Assembly (NCBI GenBank): GCA_022266195.1
Contig: WHVY01000001.1
Location: forward strand, 6,014,001-6,078,000
Source: Tetranychus cinnabarinus
Lineage: Eukaryota > Arthropoda > Arachnida > Trombidiformes > Tetranychidae
Reading direction: 5' to 3'
Length of the DNA: 64,000 bases
Shown here: positions 13,001 through 26,377 of the stretch, piece by piece
Numbering within the stretch: position 1 is the stretch's first letter
Layout of the letters: each line of letters opens with the position of its first letter
Notes under the pieces: generated by a model
The model's input: the letters and a program-made list of their open reading frames with translations, nothing else
The model's database searches: none
What the model was told of the DNA's origin: nothing
Translations under genes and position numbers: made by a program

Positions 13001-16000
13001 TTGATAATAATAATCATAACAAAGTCCAGCATCTACATAATTGATTAACCAAATTCAGGTCAAATTGATTTTTCATTTTGATTCCATCGTTCAATTTTTT
13101 TCATCAAATCTCATTCCAATCAAAACTGACACTCCAAGTACATTTCAAGTTACCTTTTTTGTTTCACTATTTTAATTATTTAATCTTGACTATTCACATT
13201 TACATTTGACATTTGGACAATCAAAATCAAATGCCAGTCAATTGTTGCTAACTAACAGTCCTAACAGTTTTGTTTCAACTGATAACTCCACCAAATAATA
13301 TCATCATTACAATACATTATCACCATCGATCGATAAATGATAGAAACCTCTAACAATGATGATAATATTAATGATTATTCAATCTTGTTTCATCTAAAAA
13401 TTTAGGAATAATTTCCTCTCTGATTATCGGTGAACCCAAAATTTTATTAATCAACTCAATCAAATTTCCGTATTGCAATCTTAACAATCTGTAAATCTTG
13501 AAATCAACCCTTTAAATCTGTATCTGTGTTGAAGCTTGAAAACCCTTTTTAATCAATATCTTTGCTAATTTGAGGATAAATTGTGAAAACACTTTCAATT
13601 GCATTAATTGTTAAACCTACAAACTCTCAATCAATTAGTGTGATTCAATAAACATCTTGCTTCCGATGTTACATTTGTAAGAACCAATTGATGGTTAATC
13701 ATTTGTGATAATTTACAGCTTTTCATCTTAATGCTACCATTTGATTAACCATTGATTGTTACTATTACTGTTGATTTGATCCTTGATACTTCTTGATTGT
13801 ACTTAATTGTAGTACGGAAAAAAAAGTTATCAAAATGATCATTCAACACGAAAACAGTAAAACAAAAAATCTTGAGCTTCTATCAATAGTCTTTTTTCCT
13901 ATGGGTTTTTCAGCTCAATCTTTATCTGCTTTTCACTTCTCTATTTACATGTTGATAGATTTTTGATAAAATCTTAATTGGACGCAAAAATTAAGAGTGA
14001 TTAAGTGAGAGGTCCTATTGGTATTATTGTTATGTTCATTGATTACGATTGTTCCCTAACAATGACAACAGTTTCACCCCAGGGTCACATTTAAGTGGAG
14101 GTTGATTCTGTACTCGTAATGCAATTTGATTATAATTTTATTTTTTCAATTTTTTCTCTTTTCATTTTCATCATGCAATTTACACTCATATAACTGTGAA
14201 TACAATGATAGTCAATGCCCAGTTTTCCAGGCTCAGATTTGACTCAAAGTTTATATAACTTACTTGACTGAATCACAACTAATCCCTGGTTTACTCAGAG
14301 TTGACCAGATTTTTATCGCCTTTCCATTGTTATTACAAATCAGTTTAACTCTAAATAATGTTATGACCAAAGTTTAATTCTGGTTTATGGCAACTCTTAT
14401 AATGGTTATACATAATGGTTAGACGATTAGTAAACCTTATTTAATCAATTCCAGTGCAACTAGAGTTTGCCTTTATTTTTTAACCATTTTCAAGACAATC
14501 TAACATAGAAAAGGTTATTTTTTTGTAAAAATTAGACTGATTCTTAGGAACAGATGATAATTATTGTAATATATTTGTGTTTAAATGATATTAGTTTTCC
14601 CTTCTTCCTATGCAATTTAAACTCTGAACTCGACCTGATTTTGAGTTATCTTTTCAATCAGTTTTAATCTTGCAAATGTTGGTTTATATCAAGTTAATTC
14701 ATTAATCTATTCATCTATTCAATAATTTACACTCCATTACACCTTAAATGGTATGTCAGTTGAAAAGCAAAAAATAAGAAGAAAATTCGCCAAAAAATTC
14801 CATTTATATTGAATACCATGAGAATTAGACAAACTCTGAAGCATCTAATCTATCATGTTATATTGCTCGTTCCTACCATAATTCATATTTATCATTACAG
14901 CTTTGACCAGTCCAAGATGAAAGGTTAATTATCACTTTTTGCTACCTTTTCATGAAAACAAATTCATTTGAAATGCTGTCATCAATCTGAGAAAATAAAA
15001 ATTTAAGTAAAATCCATATTGATTACAATTATCTGATAATCATTAGATTAACTAAATAATTTTTATTGTTACCAAGGCTTTGATTGAAACATTTCCAGTC
15101 TCATTTTTAGCCTTTTTTCTTGCATTCATTTCAACCTTTTCCGACTAAAAATTATCGATTCAATAATAATGTTGATAAATTATGATATTTTCAATTAATT
15201 ATTTCGATTACAATCAGTTGAAATTGTAAACAATTGTAAACAGTTGAACCAACATGCTCAAAATGAAAGACTATCAAGAAGATTGGTTGATTGTTGGGTT
15301 AACAATTTACGTGTGCTAATTGTTCAATTGTTAATACGTGTTGTTGAACATGTAATAAACATTGTTACACTAAACTGTCAACATTGTCAATAAGGAAAGT
15401 TAATCAATAGTTGTAATCAGTTGAATTGAGCAAAATTAATTTTTTGAATAATATTGAAATGAACAAAATGTTAATAGGAAAAAATCGTGTAAATCTGTTT
15501 GTACTGGTTAAACATATTCATCAGTGATAACCAATATCATCACTCTGGAGGACTCTCACAATTGATTGTTATCATCCTCTTTATTTATGATATCTTCTTG
15601 CCTTTCAGACAACAATTAATTGGGAAGTCAGTGGAGCCATTAAATCAATTTTCATCATTAAAAGTGTCAAAGCAACAATCGAAACATTGTTTCCAATGGA
15701 AAACTGATTGACCGCAAATCACCTTTTTAAATTTACCTTCAACACTTTTCACTTTTGTCCATCTCTGCCATCATCTATTAACCAAACACACAAATAATAT
15801 CCATAAAATATCACATCAGATAATCATTAGATTGTCATATCATCATTAATTATGATGAACCCAGTAATTTGTGTTCATTCAATTAATTACTAATTTGGAT
15901 TTATCCTCATTTGATCACAATTGTTTCATCTTTTACTTTTCTTTGACTTTTTTCCCAAATTCAAAAATTCACATTTGTATAACTGATTCAACTTCACCGA

Positions 16001-16050
16001 CTATTAACAATACAACAATTATTGTTAATTTTATATCATAATATCACAAC
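10052..16050. other. 6-kb gene desert
   Basis: No gene supported on either strand. Holds a pyrimidine-rich run near 10600-10650 and a CAA-rich run near 11925-11955. It probably includes the upstream control region of the TBC1D25-like gene. Open frames at 10063-10522 on the minus strand are low-complexity shadows of GA-rich sequence. Confidence 0.4.
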
Positions 16051-19000
16051 ATGTGTGACCTTATATCTTACCATATACCTGAAGCTGTAAGAATTGAAGT
16101 GATTGAGGTAAGTTCAGGTGAATCAAAACTGTTGTTTTTTTTGTATAAAATTAAAGTTGATTTCAAATTTTTCTCTACTGTAACCTTTGCCTTTTTGTGT
16201 CACTTTCAGGTTTCAAATGATGATGAATCGGATTTACATGGTGATGAAAATACTCGCCGATTCAGTATTGATCCACAAATAACTGACCTTTCAGTTCTTC
16301 ATTCCATCATTGTTAGAGCTTTTAGTATTAAAAGGTAAATTGTGTTCAAAATTAACTGACAGGTTAAAGTTGACATTGTTTTTGGTCAAACCTTCAACTT
16401 CAATCAACTCAATTTTATGACAATGTTTTCAAGCTTTTAGCTTTTCTCCAATGTTGAAATTTTAATTTCTTTTTTCTGCTTGATTGTTTTACCTTCTAGT
16501 GATTTCACTTTGAATTACCTTCGACGAGATTTGAATATATTTGTGCCACTCAAAAGTGACTGGGATCTGGATTCAGCTTACATCAACTCATCAAAACCTT
16601 TCCTATTTGTTAGGATGACCACTGAAAAGTACAATTCATTAACCGATTGGGATATAATTACAGTTGCTGATATCACTCGAGCTGCTCAAATAGCTGCAAA
16701 TCAAACAACTTCAGTTGCAAATACATTACTTCACAAAGTAAGTCCATTTTTGATCAACCCTCAATGATAAAATTGACCTCTAGAAAAGGCCATCAAAACA
16801 GCTTTAAACCGCAAAGGCCTAGAAAAGCCATTTCTCAGTCCATTCTTTTGACCATCATTATCAGTGCAAACAATTTTCCTTTTCATATCATTCCATTCCT
16901 AAGTCTAACTACTAATCTTAATATCCCGATCTTCAACAGATTACTCAATCTAAACCCTTATCTTTTTACAATGAATATTTTTTAAGGTGTCGCATTATAA
17001 TCTTCAAGTATCATCATCATAACTCTCTAATAAATCACCTTAATTCAGTTGATAGCTTCAGCCACACCTGCAGATATAATCTATCAGAGTGTCCAATTTC
17101 AATGATAACCATCATTTAGTATCTTGATGTCATTGAACAAAAAGATCGCTTTTGTTTGTTCAACCTTTCAACTTACAGGGAAAAAATTATTTAACCAGTT
17201 GATTTCAACTGTCTATTTGTCTCTGTCTGAGTCTCAAATATTGTTGCATAGTTAATAGATAAAACTGGGTCCAAAAAGATGTTGAATCTTTTGATAAATT
17301 CAGTATGATTATAATTATCTATCACTTGAACTGAGAGGCTCGTCATTTTGTTTTGTTCTGCTTCTATTTTTTGGGTTATTGTCTATTGACTAAAGCATTA
17401 CCATTTATCTTGCTGTCTATTTTTTGTCAATTATCTTGTTGATTATAATTCAGTCAACAATATTTTTCATTTACACTACTGTCCTTCCTTTGACCTCTGT
17501 TAGTCTTCTGTTCATGTTCTCATTCTCTCTCACTTCCCATCATAACCCTCATCATCATGCATTTTCCTGGAAGAATCATCATTTTCCAGTTTTCATCCAA
17601 ATTATTGCTTAAAAGACCATTGGCTACTGATTAATTAATCGGTAGGATAATCGATGAACTATTTACCCATTTGTTGACGACAACAGGTTATTACTAAGGT
17701 GTTGGTATTCTAGTTTAGTAAACACCAGTTAATTCAGGATTTTACTGAAAAATTTCACAATTTGCATCCTTTCAACATGAAAATTACCCTTTGAGTTGAG
17801 ATAAATATTCATTGAATCAACTTATGTTTTCTACAGTCAAAGTTCTGTTGTCAGATTGACAGTGAGATGTGAAAAAAATGATTAATTTGTATTTTAATTG
17901 TGTCTATAAATATGATTAGTGCTTTTTAGACGCCTCTAGAGAGTCAGATATTACACTGAATATCTTGAATGGTTAATCAGGGGAAATGCAACACATGGTG
18001 ATGGCATGGTTAGGCTGTGTTTTCATAGTATCAATGACGCTTTATCAGTAAAACAAAACTGGTAAAAACCCTTTTTTTCAATTATTTTAATTTCTTTTAT
18101 TTTTACCCTTTTTTAGGTGGAAAAAATTGTCAGCAAAGCTTTCAGCAGATCTTCATCAGCTAGTCCAATCGAGTCCAACCCAAGTCCATTAAATGAAAAA
18201 CAATATTATTCCTATTTGGATTCAGAAGGACGAATCCGGTCAACTCGAGAATTGCGTATTTCAATCTTTCGCCGTGGTGTTGACCCAATCCTTCGTCGTG
18301 CTGTTTGGAAGCATCTTTTAAATGTTTATCCACCCGGTTTAACGGGAAACCAAAGATATGAGTATATTAAGGAAAAGGCTGATGAATACCATCGAATGAA
18401 AAATTTGTGGAGTTCAATGGTTGGCTCTGATGAGGTGGTTGATTACACCATTAACATGGTTCGCAAAGATGTGCTTCGGACCGATCGAATGCATCCCTTT
18501 TATTTGGGTTCAGGAGATGATAATCCCAATGTTGTTAGCTTGTTGAACATTTTAACTACGTTTGCCTTAAACCATGGAGTTAAATATTGCCAAGGAATGT
18601 CCGATCTAGTTTCACCTTTACTTTATGCAATGAAGGATGAGGCTCAAGCTTACATTTGTTTTTGTGCTTTGATGCGTCGATTACGGGAAAATTTCACTCT
18701 TGATGGTCAAGCCATTAGCTGTAAATTTGAAAATCTTTCACGTTTACTTCAATATTATGATCCAGATTTCTATTTATATCTTAAACAAGTCGGTGCTCAG
18801 GACCTATTGTTCTGTTATCGATGGATACTTTTGGAATTGAAACGTGAATTTCCCTTTGACTGTGCTCTTACCATGTTGGAAGTCCTTTGGTCTTCAATTC
18901 CTCCGCTTATCATTGATGATCTACCTTTATTTGAAGATAATTTCCGCTTTCAAATTGGTGGTACTGCTGATGCGTTAACACTTGAAGCTGAACTTGCCAA

Positions 19001-20834
19001 TGGATATCATCAGCATCATCATTCAGATGGAGAGGGAAATGAAGGAGATGTTGATGAGGATGTTGATGGTGATTTGATTCATGATGAGATTGATGAAGAT
19101 GAAGATAACTATCAAAAGACAAACCTGAATAATAGATGTGAACAAAATGTTAATAAGCTTTGTAATCACAACAATGCCGAGTGTCAGATTGTAAATAATT
19201 CAACTAATTCACAGGCACGGAAACAATCTAATTCAAGTCGAAATGTAAAAATACCAATTAGCAATCGTCGTCATGGATATCGCTATGGAGATCGTTTTTG
19301 TTTAATGAACCACAGTTTACCAGAATATGGAGCTCGATTTGAATGTGCAGATCTTGAAAATTCGGGTTCAATTAGAATAAAGGGATTCTTTTTAAATCAT
19401 AACGAAGAATCAAATTTACCAGTTCTAAATCGATCTGCAATTGATAGTCATCAATTACTTTCATCATCAACAGTAATCCCTGGCAAATCAGTTGGAAGAG
19501 TTGCTGGTTTAATCAACCATTCAATAGGAGTCAATGGATTCTCAGCTCCAGCTCGAAACTCTTTGCCACACATTATGAAATCAAGTCGACCATTGCGAAC
19601 CATTCGATTTTTACCTAAAATACTGAGCAATGATTCAAGGGAAATTGATTCACCCGATGCAGAAGAATCGTCAACAAAGCAATACAGTTTCCCACCCAAA
19701 TTCGACAAAGGGTTTAGTATTGATAGTGATGGAGACTGCCGTCGGTTGAATAGTTTTGAGTCGATTGGATCTTCAAAAAACTCATCTGTTGATATGGATG
19801 AAGATGTTGAATCTACTGTTCGTCATGAAGCGAGGACCACTGGGGCTGGCCTGAGTGGACTTAAAGGGAGCAATGACAGTGGCTCATCTTCATCGTCATC
19901 TTCATCTTCATCAGCTGCAGTTAGGTTACGCTGTCAACAAAGACGTCGTCTCTTCTGTCGATTAGGTTCAAGTGGAGGTCGTGATAATAGTGAACCAGGT
20001 TCACCTTTGTCTCCATACTCAGGATCCTTTGGGAATGGCCATGAAGTTGAAACTGAATATGAACAAGATCTGATTGTCCATTGTAACGGAGAGTATACAG
20101 ATTCACGGGTTAACCAACAAGATTGGATAATTCCTCGGGGATTGGCTAGAAGTGTTAGCTATGAATGTCTCAAGAATCTCACGGTGACATCAGGTTCACC
20201 AACCCATGAAAACACTTGCAATGGTCCAACTGGTGCTTTATCGGTAAATGGATTGAGAGGAAGTGCTAGTAATGGATCACACCTCAATGGAACCGGATTA
20301 ACAACTGATCCTGATGCACCTTTAGGTTCAAGAAATAGCAGTTCTCAAGGGTTGGAAAAGGAACGGTCCGAAGGTTATGGCTCAGGATCCGATCCTTCTG
20401 ATCTTATGTCTGAAGTACATTCCGCTTTTGGCGGAACCCTGGATGGAAATAAATCTGATTCATCTTCATGTTCATCTCTTGTAATCCTCAACTCAAATGG
20501 ATCCACAACCACTGAATCAACTGGCTCACCATCGTCATCATCTCAACCTTTATCCACAAAACCGATGCTCCCTTCACCCTCTCAATTAGGATCATCAAAT
20601 GCATTTATGTTGTTCCTTTGTCTTTCCATTTTACTTCAACATCGGGATAAAATAATGTCTTCAGGATTGGATTGCAATGAGATTGCAGTTTACTTTGATT
20701 CATACATTCGACGGCATAATGTTCATTCGGTTTTGGATTCTGGAAGGCAACTGTTTCATTCTTATCTATCTCAATGGCGTGAATCGGGAGAAAATGAACC
20801 TGATTTATCACAAGATTTCCCACCAACCGCTTAA
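16051..20834 (+). CDS. TBC1D25: TBC1D25-like Rab GTPase-activating protein
   Basis: Four exons: 16051-16107, 16210-16334, 16500-16737, 18117-20834; 1045 aa. The N-terminal ~130 residues form the ubiquitin-like/PB1-like part typical of TBC1D25 (RRFSIDPQITDLSVLHSIIV; SDWDLDSAY). The TBC domain starts near residue 185, with arginine finger Arg261 in VRKDVLR and glutamine finger Gln299 in YCQGMSDL, so catalysis should be intact. After about residue 400 the domain is interrupted by more than 500 residues of acidic, Asn-rich and poly-Ser sequence, and its last helices return only at the C-terminus (NAFMLFLCLSILLQHRDKIM). TBC1D25 acts on Rab33-type GTPases in autophagosome maturation in mammals. The insert makes this protein much longer than the human one (688 aa). 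The 1.4-kb third intron shows no gene. Confidence 0.92.
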
Positions 20835-21769
20835 ACAGTCAACTTGCCATCATCAAGCCAAGTTTTTAATTACATTAAACAATCTCAAAAAACAAAAGAC
20901 GGAACTTCATCACATTTATCGTTTTAAATATGAAATAGAAACCTGATTCAGGTTCCAACTCAAGTCATGCTTGTTATCAGCTTAACCAGTTGATTGCTAT
21001 GTTAATAATCATGCTAGGACTAAACAGTTTTTGATATTTACCAATTTGATATCCTCAAGGATTTCTCTATCCTTTATTTCATCTTCATATTGAACACCTT
21101 TTTTATTTTGTTTCATTTTTATCAAATTTTGTGTCTTTCTTTACTTTCATCACTCAAATTATCATTCCAGTTTCAATCAAATATTCACTCACCTTTTATA
21201 ATCTCTCGTTGAAAATCATTTTCCTAAACAACAACTCTCATTGATATACTTGATTATAACTATTATTATTATTATTATTATCACCATTATTACTATTGCT
21301 GCTATTATTAAGAAAAGTTGACAAGAAAATGTTACAATTTTATATATGGAACTGAAAAAAAACAAACCAAAATTTGCAAGAAAAACTGGTTTTCTGATAC
21401 AAAAATTACCTCAACTGTGATCGTGTTTAACTAATACAAGATGAAAAAAAAAATCATCATTTGAAAAATCTTTTCATCAACCTTTTAATTGTTTTTACGT
21501 TCCACCAAAATCTCATTTATATTCACATCAATGGATACAGATGAGGTTGATTCAACCAGAAATGCTTAATTCCTTGTGCAATTGTCTTTCTTGATCTTTA
21601 CTCTACCGATTTAATTCACAATCAACTGCTATTAAACTCACTAATAACAACAAACCTTTCAAGACCAAATGAGATGCCAAATTTAAGACAGTAATAATCA
21701 TTGATGAAAATTAATGAATCGATTGGAAAGTCAAGAAGAAAATGTTGATTCAATGTTAAAGATTTTTTG
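20835..21769. other. 3' flank of TBC1D25-like gene
   Basis: AT-rich, probably 3' UTR followed by intergenic DNA. Includes the ATT microsatellite listed separately. Nothing else recognised. Confidence 0.4.
21260..21309. repeat. ATT microsatellite
   Basis: About seven clean ATT units followed by an imperfect tract with ACC, ACT and GCT variants. Confidence 0.85.
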
Positions 21770-21937
21770 ATTTTGTTGAATTGTATTCTCACTTGAATAA
21801 AATGAATAAACTGATTGCCTGAAAGTGAAATAATCAAACTTTGTCATTGATTTTAATATTACATTCCTACTTGACAAATAATGTCATTATCAAATTACAA
21901 ATGTTTATCCAGTTTGGTTATAATGAAAAATGAAGTA
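21770..21937. repeat. duplicated block, copy of 30494-30670
   Basis: Shares long stretches with 30494-30670, for example the run beginning ATTTTGTTGAATTGTATTCT, with small indels. The other copy lies in the 3' flank of the opsin gene, and the next block (21958-22052) also matches the opsin, so both came in one duplication. Confidence 0.8.
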
Positions 21938-21957
21938 AGAAAACTCTAGAAAGTCTA

Positions 21958-22052
21958 TTACCAAAATTGAGCTTCGAGCATGAAAAAATAATGAAGCAAA
22001 GCTTTGATTAACTATGGTCAGATAACGTTCAAAAGTAACTGCTATATTTGAC
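21958..22052 (-). pseudogene. opsin exon 3 fragment
   Basis: Closely matches opsin bases 32021-32115, sharing the 20-mer-size pieces CCAAAATTGAGCTTCGAG and ATGGTCAGATA(A/G)CGTTC. Only about 95 bases of exon 3 (around the conserved ERY region) are present; the rest of the exon is missing, and substitutions and a frame change make it non-coding. Confidence 0.8.
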
Positions 22053-24017
22053 GAGCAGAAGCCCAGTCAAACACTACATAGACGCCAAATCCAAGAGCAC
22101 ATTTGGTAGCGAGCGAATAAGCAGTGGCTTTTTAATTTTTGAATTCTTATGTGCATAATACTTCTTTAACGTGAAGTGAATCACCGCTTAATCATTTTTC
22201 ATGTGGATATTACACCTTTATTGCGATTTATGCACATACTATTTAATCGGTGAATTTTTGATTCAGAGTTTTCAATAAATGACGTAGAATTTATGTAATT
22301 CATATTAAAAATTAAATTTATGAATCAAATATAAATAATAATTTTCAGTTTCATTCAATATTACAAAAGATATTAAACTAAATTAGATGCAGAATTGAAT
22401 TAGAATGTTAAATTAGTTTAAGATTAATAAATTCTGACACTTTTATACCGAGAGTTCTAGTTCAAGATGAATTTAACATGGACTTGAACAAATATTTTAC
22501 GATTCCTTCATTTTTTCGTTGATTTCCGGCGGTAAGGGCATTTGATTATTCCTTTGTATGTTTACTGGTGTCAGGAGAATCTTTATTTTTGTCATTTTTT
22601 GGGATTGTCATCTTTACATTTTTATTTCTGGCAAAATCATACAGAGCCTTATCCATTTGAGCCTTGCATTCTCTGCCCAGTCAACCATTTGAGCATACGA
22701 ATACTGGTTTTGAATGAGCGTTTCTAGGCACATGATTTGATTCCGCCAATGATATAAAAATGATTGCATATTCATTCTTTTTCGGTATTTGTAATAAAAA
22801 TTCAGTACATTGCATGCTCGTAACAGTACAGAATCTGGCACATTATAGTTTTAACTTTTTACATGCGTTAATCACAACCGAATTACGTGCATTTATGAGC
22901 ATTCAAAAAACGCGCTATTGGCATACCGAATGCATATTGCCATAGAGATTTATGGCAATTTGTTATCACATTTCTAGCTTTGTATACCGTTTTGCTTTAC
23001 AAATTAATAAATAAACCATTGCGTTTTACAATTTAAAGTCGATTGTTAACATTCGTGAATCATTAAATCAAAATTCATAAGCATTCTTGTGCTGATAAGC
23101 TAACTAGCTATTCAAAATGGATGCTTCTTTTCTTCTCGCAATTTTGTGATCAACGCTGTTTTCGTATGCAATCGTTTTTTTCTCCTTCTTATTGATAAAT
23201 GAGATGCAGTATTCTCATTCGCTGAACGAGACGAAACACAATAACAAAGCCTACTTTTGTTGCCAATAGGTAAAACTTGACTATTGCTAACCTTAACTTT
23301 CAACTAGCAACTGGCTGACCGCTAAAAGACTTGAATGTGATGGATTCATTGTGAAACTGAATGTATGTAAAATTGATTTAAGAAATTCTCTTGATGGATG
23401 AATTCATCCAAGTATTTCGAATTCCATTAGATCTCAATAGGAATTAAGAAAAGGGTTTGCTTGTTCCAGTTTACTTAACTTTCCAGCCAAATTGAATTTG
23501 ATTGGCAAAAGCTGAATTAGTTAAATTGAGCAACCCAGTCAACCACAATAACCATTATGTCTAAAAATGAGCGTATAAACGAAGTGTCAGATAAGGCGTG
23601 GTAAATGGCATAATGTTGAATTGTGTACGCTTAAACTTGACAGGATCATTATCAAGTTTATTTGCAATATTGAGCGTATTATACTTGGCATTTTAACGAA
23701 AAAGTGCACGAATTCATTCATCTTTGCTCGTTGAGGTTATGCAGTGAGTCTAAATAAAGATATACGCTTAAAAATTTTACATATTTAAAAGTTTAATGCG
23801 ATTTTTTGTATGCACATTCGATTTGATTAACAAAAATAAATTTTAGGGAATAGGATTATCGTTAGTATAAATAATGAATAATTGGTAAAAATATATTAAT
23901 TTATGTCATTGAATTCATGTTGAATTTATCATTGAATTGAATAAGTTACGATTGAATAAGAGGACGGACAGAATAAACATTCATGACAAAGGAAACACAT
24001 ACGTTCATCTTCACTAG
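22053..24017. other. no recognised gene
   Basis: AT-rich sequence. A 75-residue open frame at 22614-22841 (-) has a plausible composition but no splice or family support. A short inverted repeat (AAACTTGA ... TCAAGTTT) sits near 23634-23660. Confidence 0.35.
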
Positions 24018-25718
24018 CTATTGTACATCATCACATTGATTGTAGACTATGAAAAGTGTAGCGATAATTCTTGATTGGTCTGAAGCACCCATTGTTAGCA
24101 TTGTATCGAATCGCCAATCTAAGTTCAAGAATTTTTGATGTCCAATCAAATATATCATTCTTGAAAAGCATAAATCCGCTAATATTGACTTTGAAATTCT
24201 TTTTCTTGTGAATGTAAAACCAGAAATTGGTTTCAAGCCCATCAAAGTTCCTCTGAAAATGAAATCAGGTTTATTCTTGATTTCGTCTGGAAGCTCAAAG
24301 AACTTAGAACTCTTTATGGGTAGTTAGAATCCAAAATCTTTAACAAAAATCCAGAAAGTTCCCCCTCGTGATGGAAGCCTTACAACAACACCTCGTTTAT
24401 ACAGATGCGCATCTGGTTTACGCCGAATTCTAAATGATATTTTTGCATGGATTCTTGTGTAACAAGTTTTTAGCTTTTGTAAAACAGCTTTATTATTTTC
24501 ATTCAGGCTCATGCGTAAAGCGCATCTTTTAAGAAAATTCGCAATCTTAACTTGGTTTTTTTGTTTTTCTTTATTTATGGAATTTTGGCGATTTCCTGCG
24601 TCAAGAATATCTTCTAATTTCAAATTCGGTTGAACTGCGGTTCTAGCCAGAGTTAAATCACTCAGATATTGTTGATATTTTGTTTTTTGATTGCGATTTC
24701 TTTGATGCATCAAATTCACATCATTCTATGACCCAATATAAATCCTTTCCAATTCTTCAATTTATTTGAACGCATTTGGCGATAATCATCTGTGTTTTCG
24801 CGAAAGTTCAAACATCTTGCACAAATGCTTATTTCATCGGAATTCATGAACTCGCGGGAATTATTCCAGATTCAGCACATAAAGTATCATAATTAAACAA
24901 AGCTTTTGGACTGCAGCTCGAATTCGAACCCAAATCAACACAATTCCTATTATGGCAGGATTTACGAAATTGGCAAAGCGTTTTGCTACATTCCAATTTT
25001 GCTTTCTTATGGCACATAGCAAATAATTAACAATTAAAGTGATTCAAAATGGTAAGTTGAATTGATGTTTTTTCACGATTGACGCACGAGGCACAAAGAA
25101 TTTTGAATTCTTGGAAATAAAAATAATATCACTTATACAAGGATCTCAACATGGATTTTGAGTGGTTGCATAATGAAATCACTAAAAAATGGAATAAAAT
25201 AATAACAAGTTGCGCGCAATGTGAATAGAATAAAAGTGAATATTTAAAGCTTGCAAAGCTAGTGGAGAAGCTTGTTATGTGGCTTTTATTTTCAAATTTG
25301 AATTCGAATACTTACTCATAAGCGTCAGCTAATGTGAATTTATATTGGTCAATGACATCAGCATTGTTGGCATCAAGTTCATTTTGTTTTATTAAATTTA
25401 ATGAAAACTGACTTCTAGCTGCTTCGATTTCCCCAGCCACAGAATCATCACTGCTAGTAATTTTGGCTTGCATTAACAAATTGTAATATGACAATCAGAA
25501 CAAAAGTTGTAACCAGTTTTTGAACATCTCCATTTAGCTTTGCTTCCACAAATTTTGTATAGAATACAGAATGTTGAATTATTGAACCGAACTGATGGAA
25601 ATTCAGAATCCGTAACAGCAGCGCACTGATCACAAAGATACTTTAAGTCAGTAAGGAAGAATTCTGAATTTTTATTGTCAACACGAATTTCACAAACTGG
25701 CTGAATTCCATTCTTCAT
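24018..25718 (-). pseudogene. decayed zinc-binding protein gene, unknown family
   Basis: Minus-strand remains of one gene. It begins with ATG at 25718, just after a good acceptor (TTCTACAG), and encodes a Cys-rich part (CDQCAA, then C-x6-C-x6-C-x7-C-x2-C). The frame breaks near 25490 and resumes to 25315, where a consensus GTAAGT donor follows. A second part with a CARC motif starts near 24865, changes frame at about 24726, and then stays open to 24018 apart from one TAA at 24324-24326; bases 24719 and 24018 are in the same frame. Two frameshifts and a stop argue for decay rather than exons. The Cys spacing is faintly like transposase-associated zinc ribbons, but I cannot name the family. Confidence 0.5.
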
Positions 25719-25863
25719 GTTGAATTACTGTAGAATAAAAAAAACGATATTAATGACTAGAAAGCTTATTTTTATCTAAACTGCATTCGCATGCTTAAAT
25801 GTTTGGTTGGGAGGTTACTTGAATCTCTGGTCGATCGATCTAGTTTGAAGGAATGAGGGCCAA

Positions 25864-26020
25864 TAAAGTGGGTGATAATCAATAGAAAAGTTTATAATGA
25901 TTTAAAACAAAGTAAACTGCAAATGATTGATGGAAGAGAAAGATGAGAAAATACGATTTTGATCGATAGGCATTGAAATAAGTACTACTGGTGCAATTAG
26001 TGCAACTGGTGTACATCTGG
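25864..26020. repeat. flanking repeat, copy 1 of 4
   Basis: Core reads GATAGGCATTGAAATAAGTA then CTACTGGTGCAATTAGTGCA. The same ~150-bp block recurs at 27583, 29627 and 30160. At the last three it sits upstream of, or near, the secreted-protein genes; this copy has no such gene beneath it. The block after it (to ~26300) also matches 27740-28040. Bases 25719-25863 and 26300-26377 show nothing recognisable. Confidence 0.8.
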
Positions 26021-26377
26021 AAGAATGATTTGAAGGCAGAAAGTTCTTATCAGTCAAAGATCATGTATACGCATTTCTAAATTTCGTTGGTTCTTTTCAT
26101 TTTCAACTTGTGCATCGAAATGTATTTCATATATTTATAATAATAAGATGTCAATAATCTTGGCCAGTTTGATTTTTATACTTTGCATAATTATTCATAA
26201 CTCACTTTTTTGCATAAGAGTGGCTTTCAATGAGCAAAGATGACAAAAAAGCGACGAGACTTAATTTTCAATGCTTTTAATTAGTTAGAATATGATTTAA
26301 AACATTTATAAATCATTATTTTTTACTGGATATCTGTATCTCATTATCAGACTTTACGAGTGAATATCTTCCTTGGG

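Noticed and set aside
22614..22841. 75-residue minus-strand frame
   Set aside because: Plausible composition but no splice sites, family or link to the decayed gene at 24-25.7 kb.
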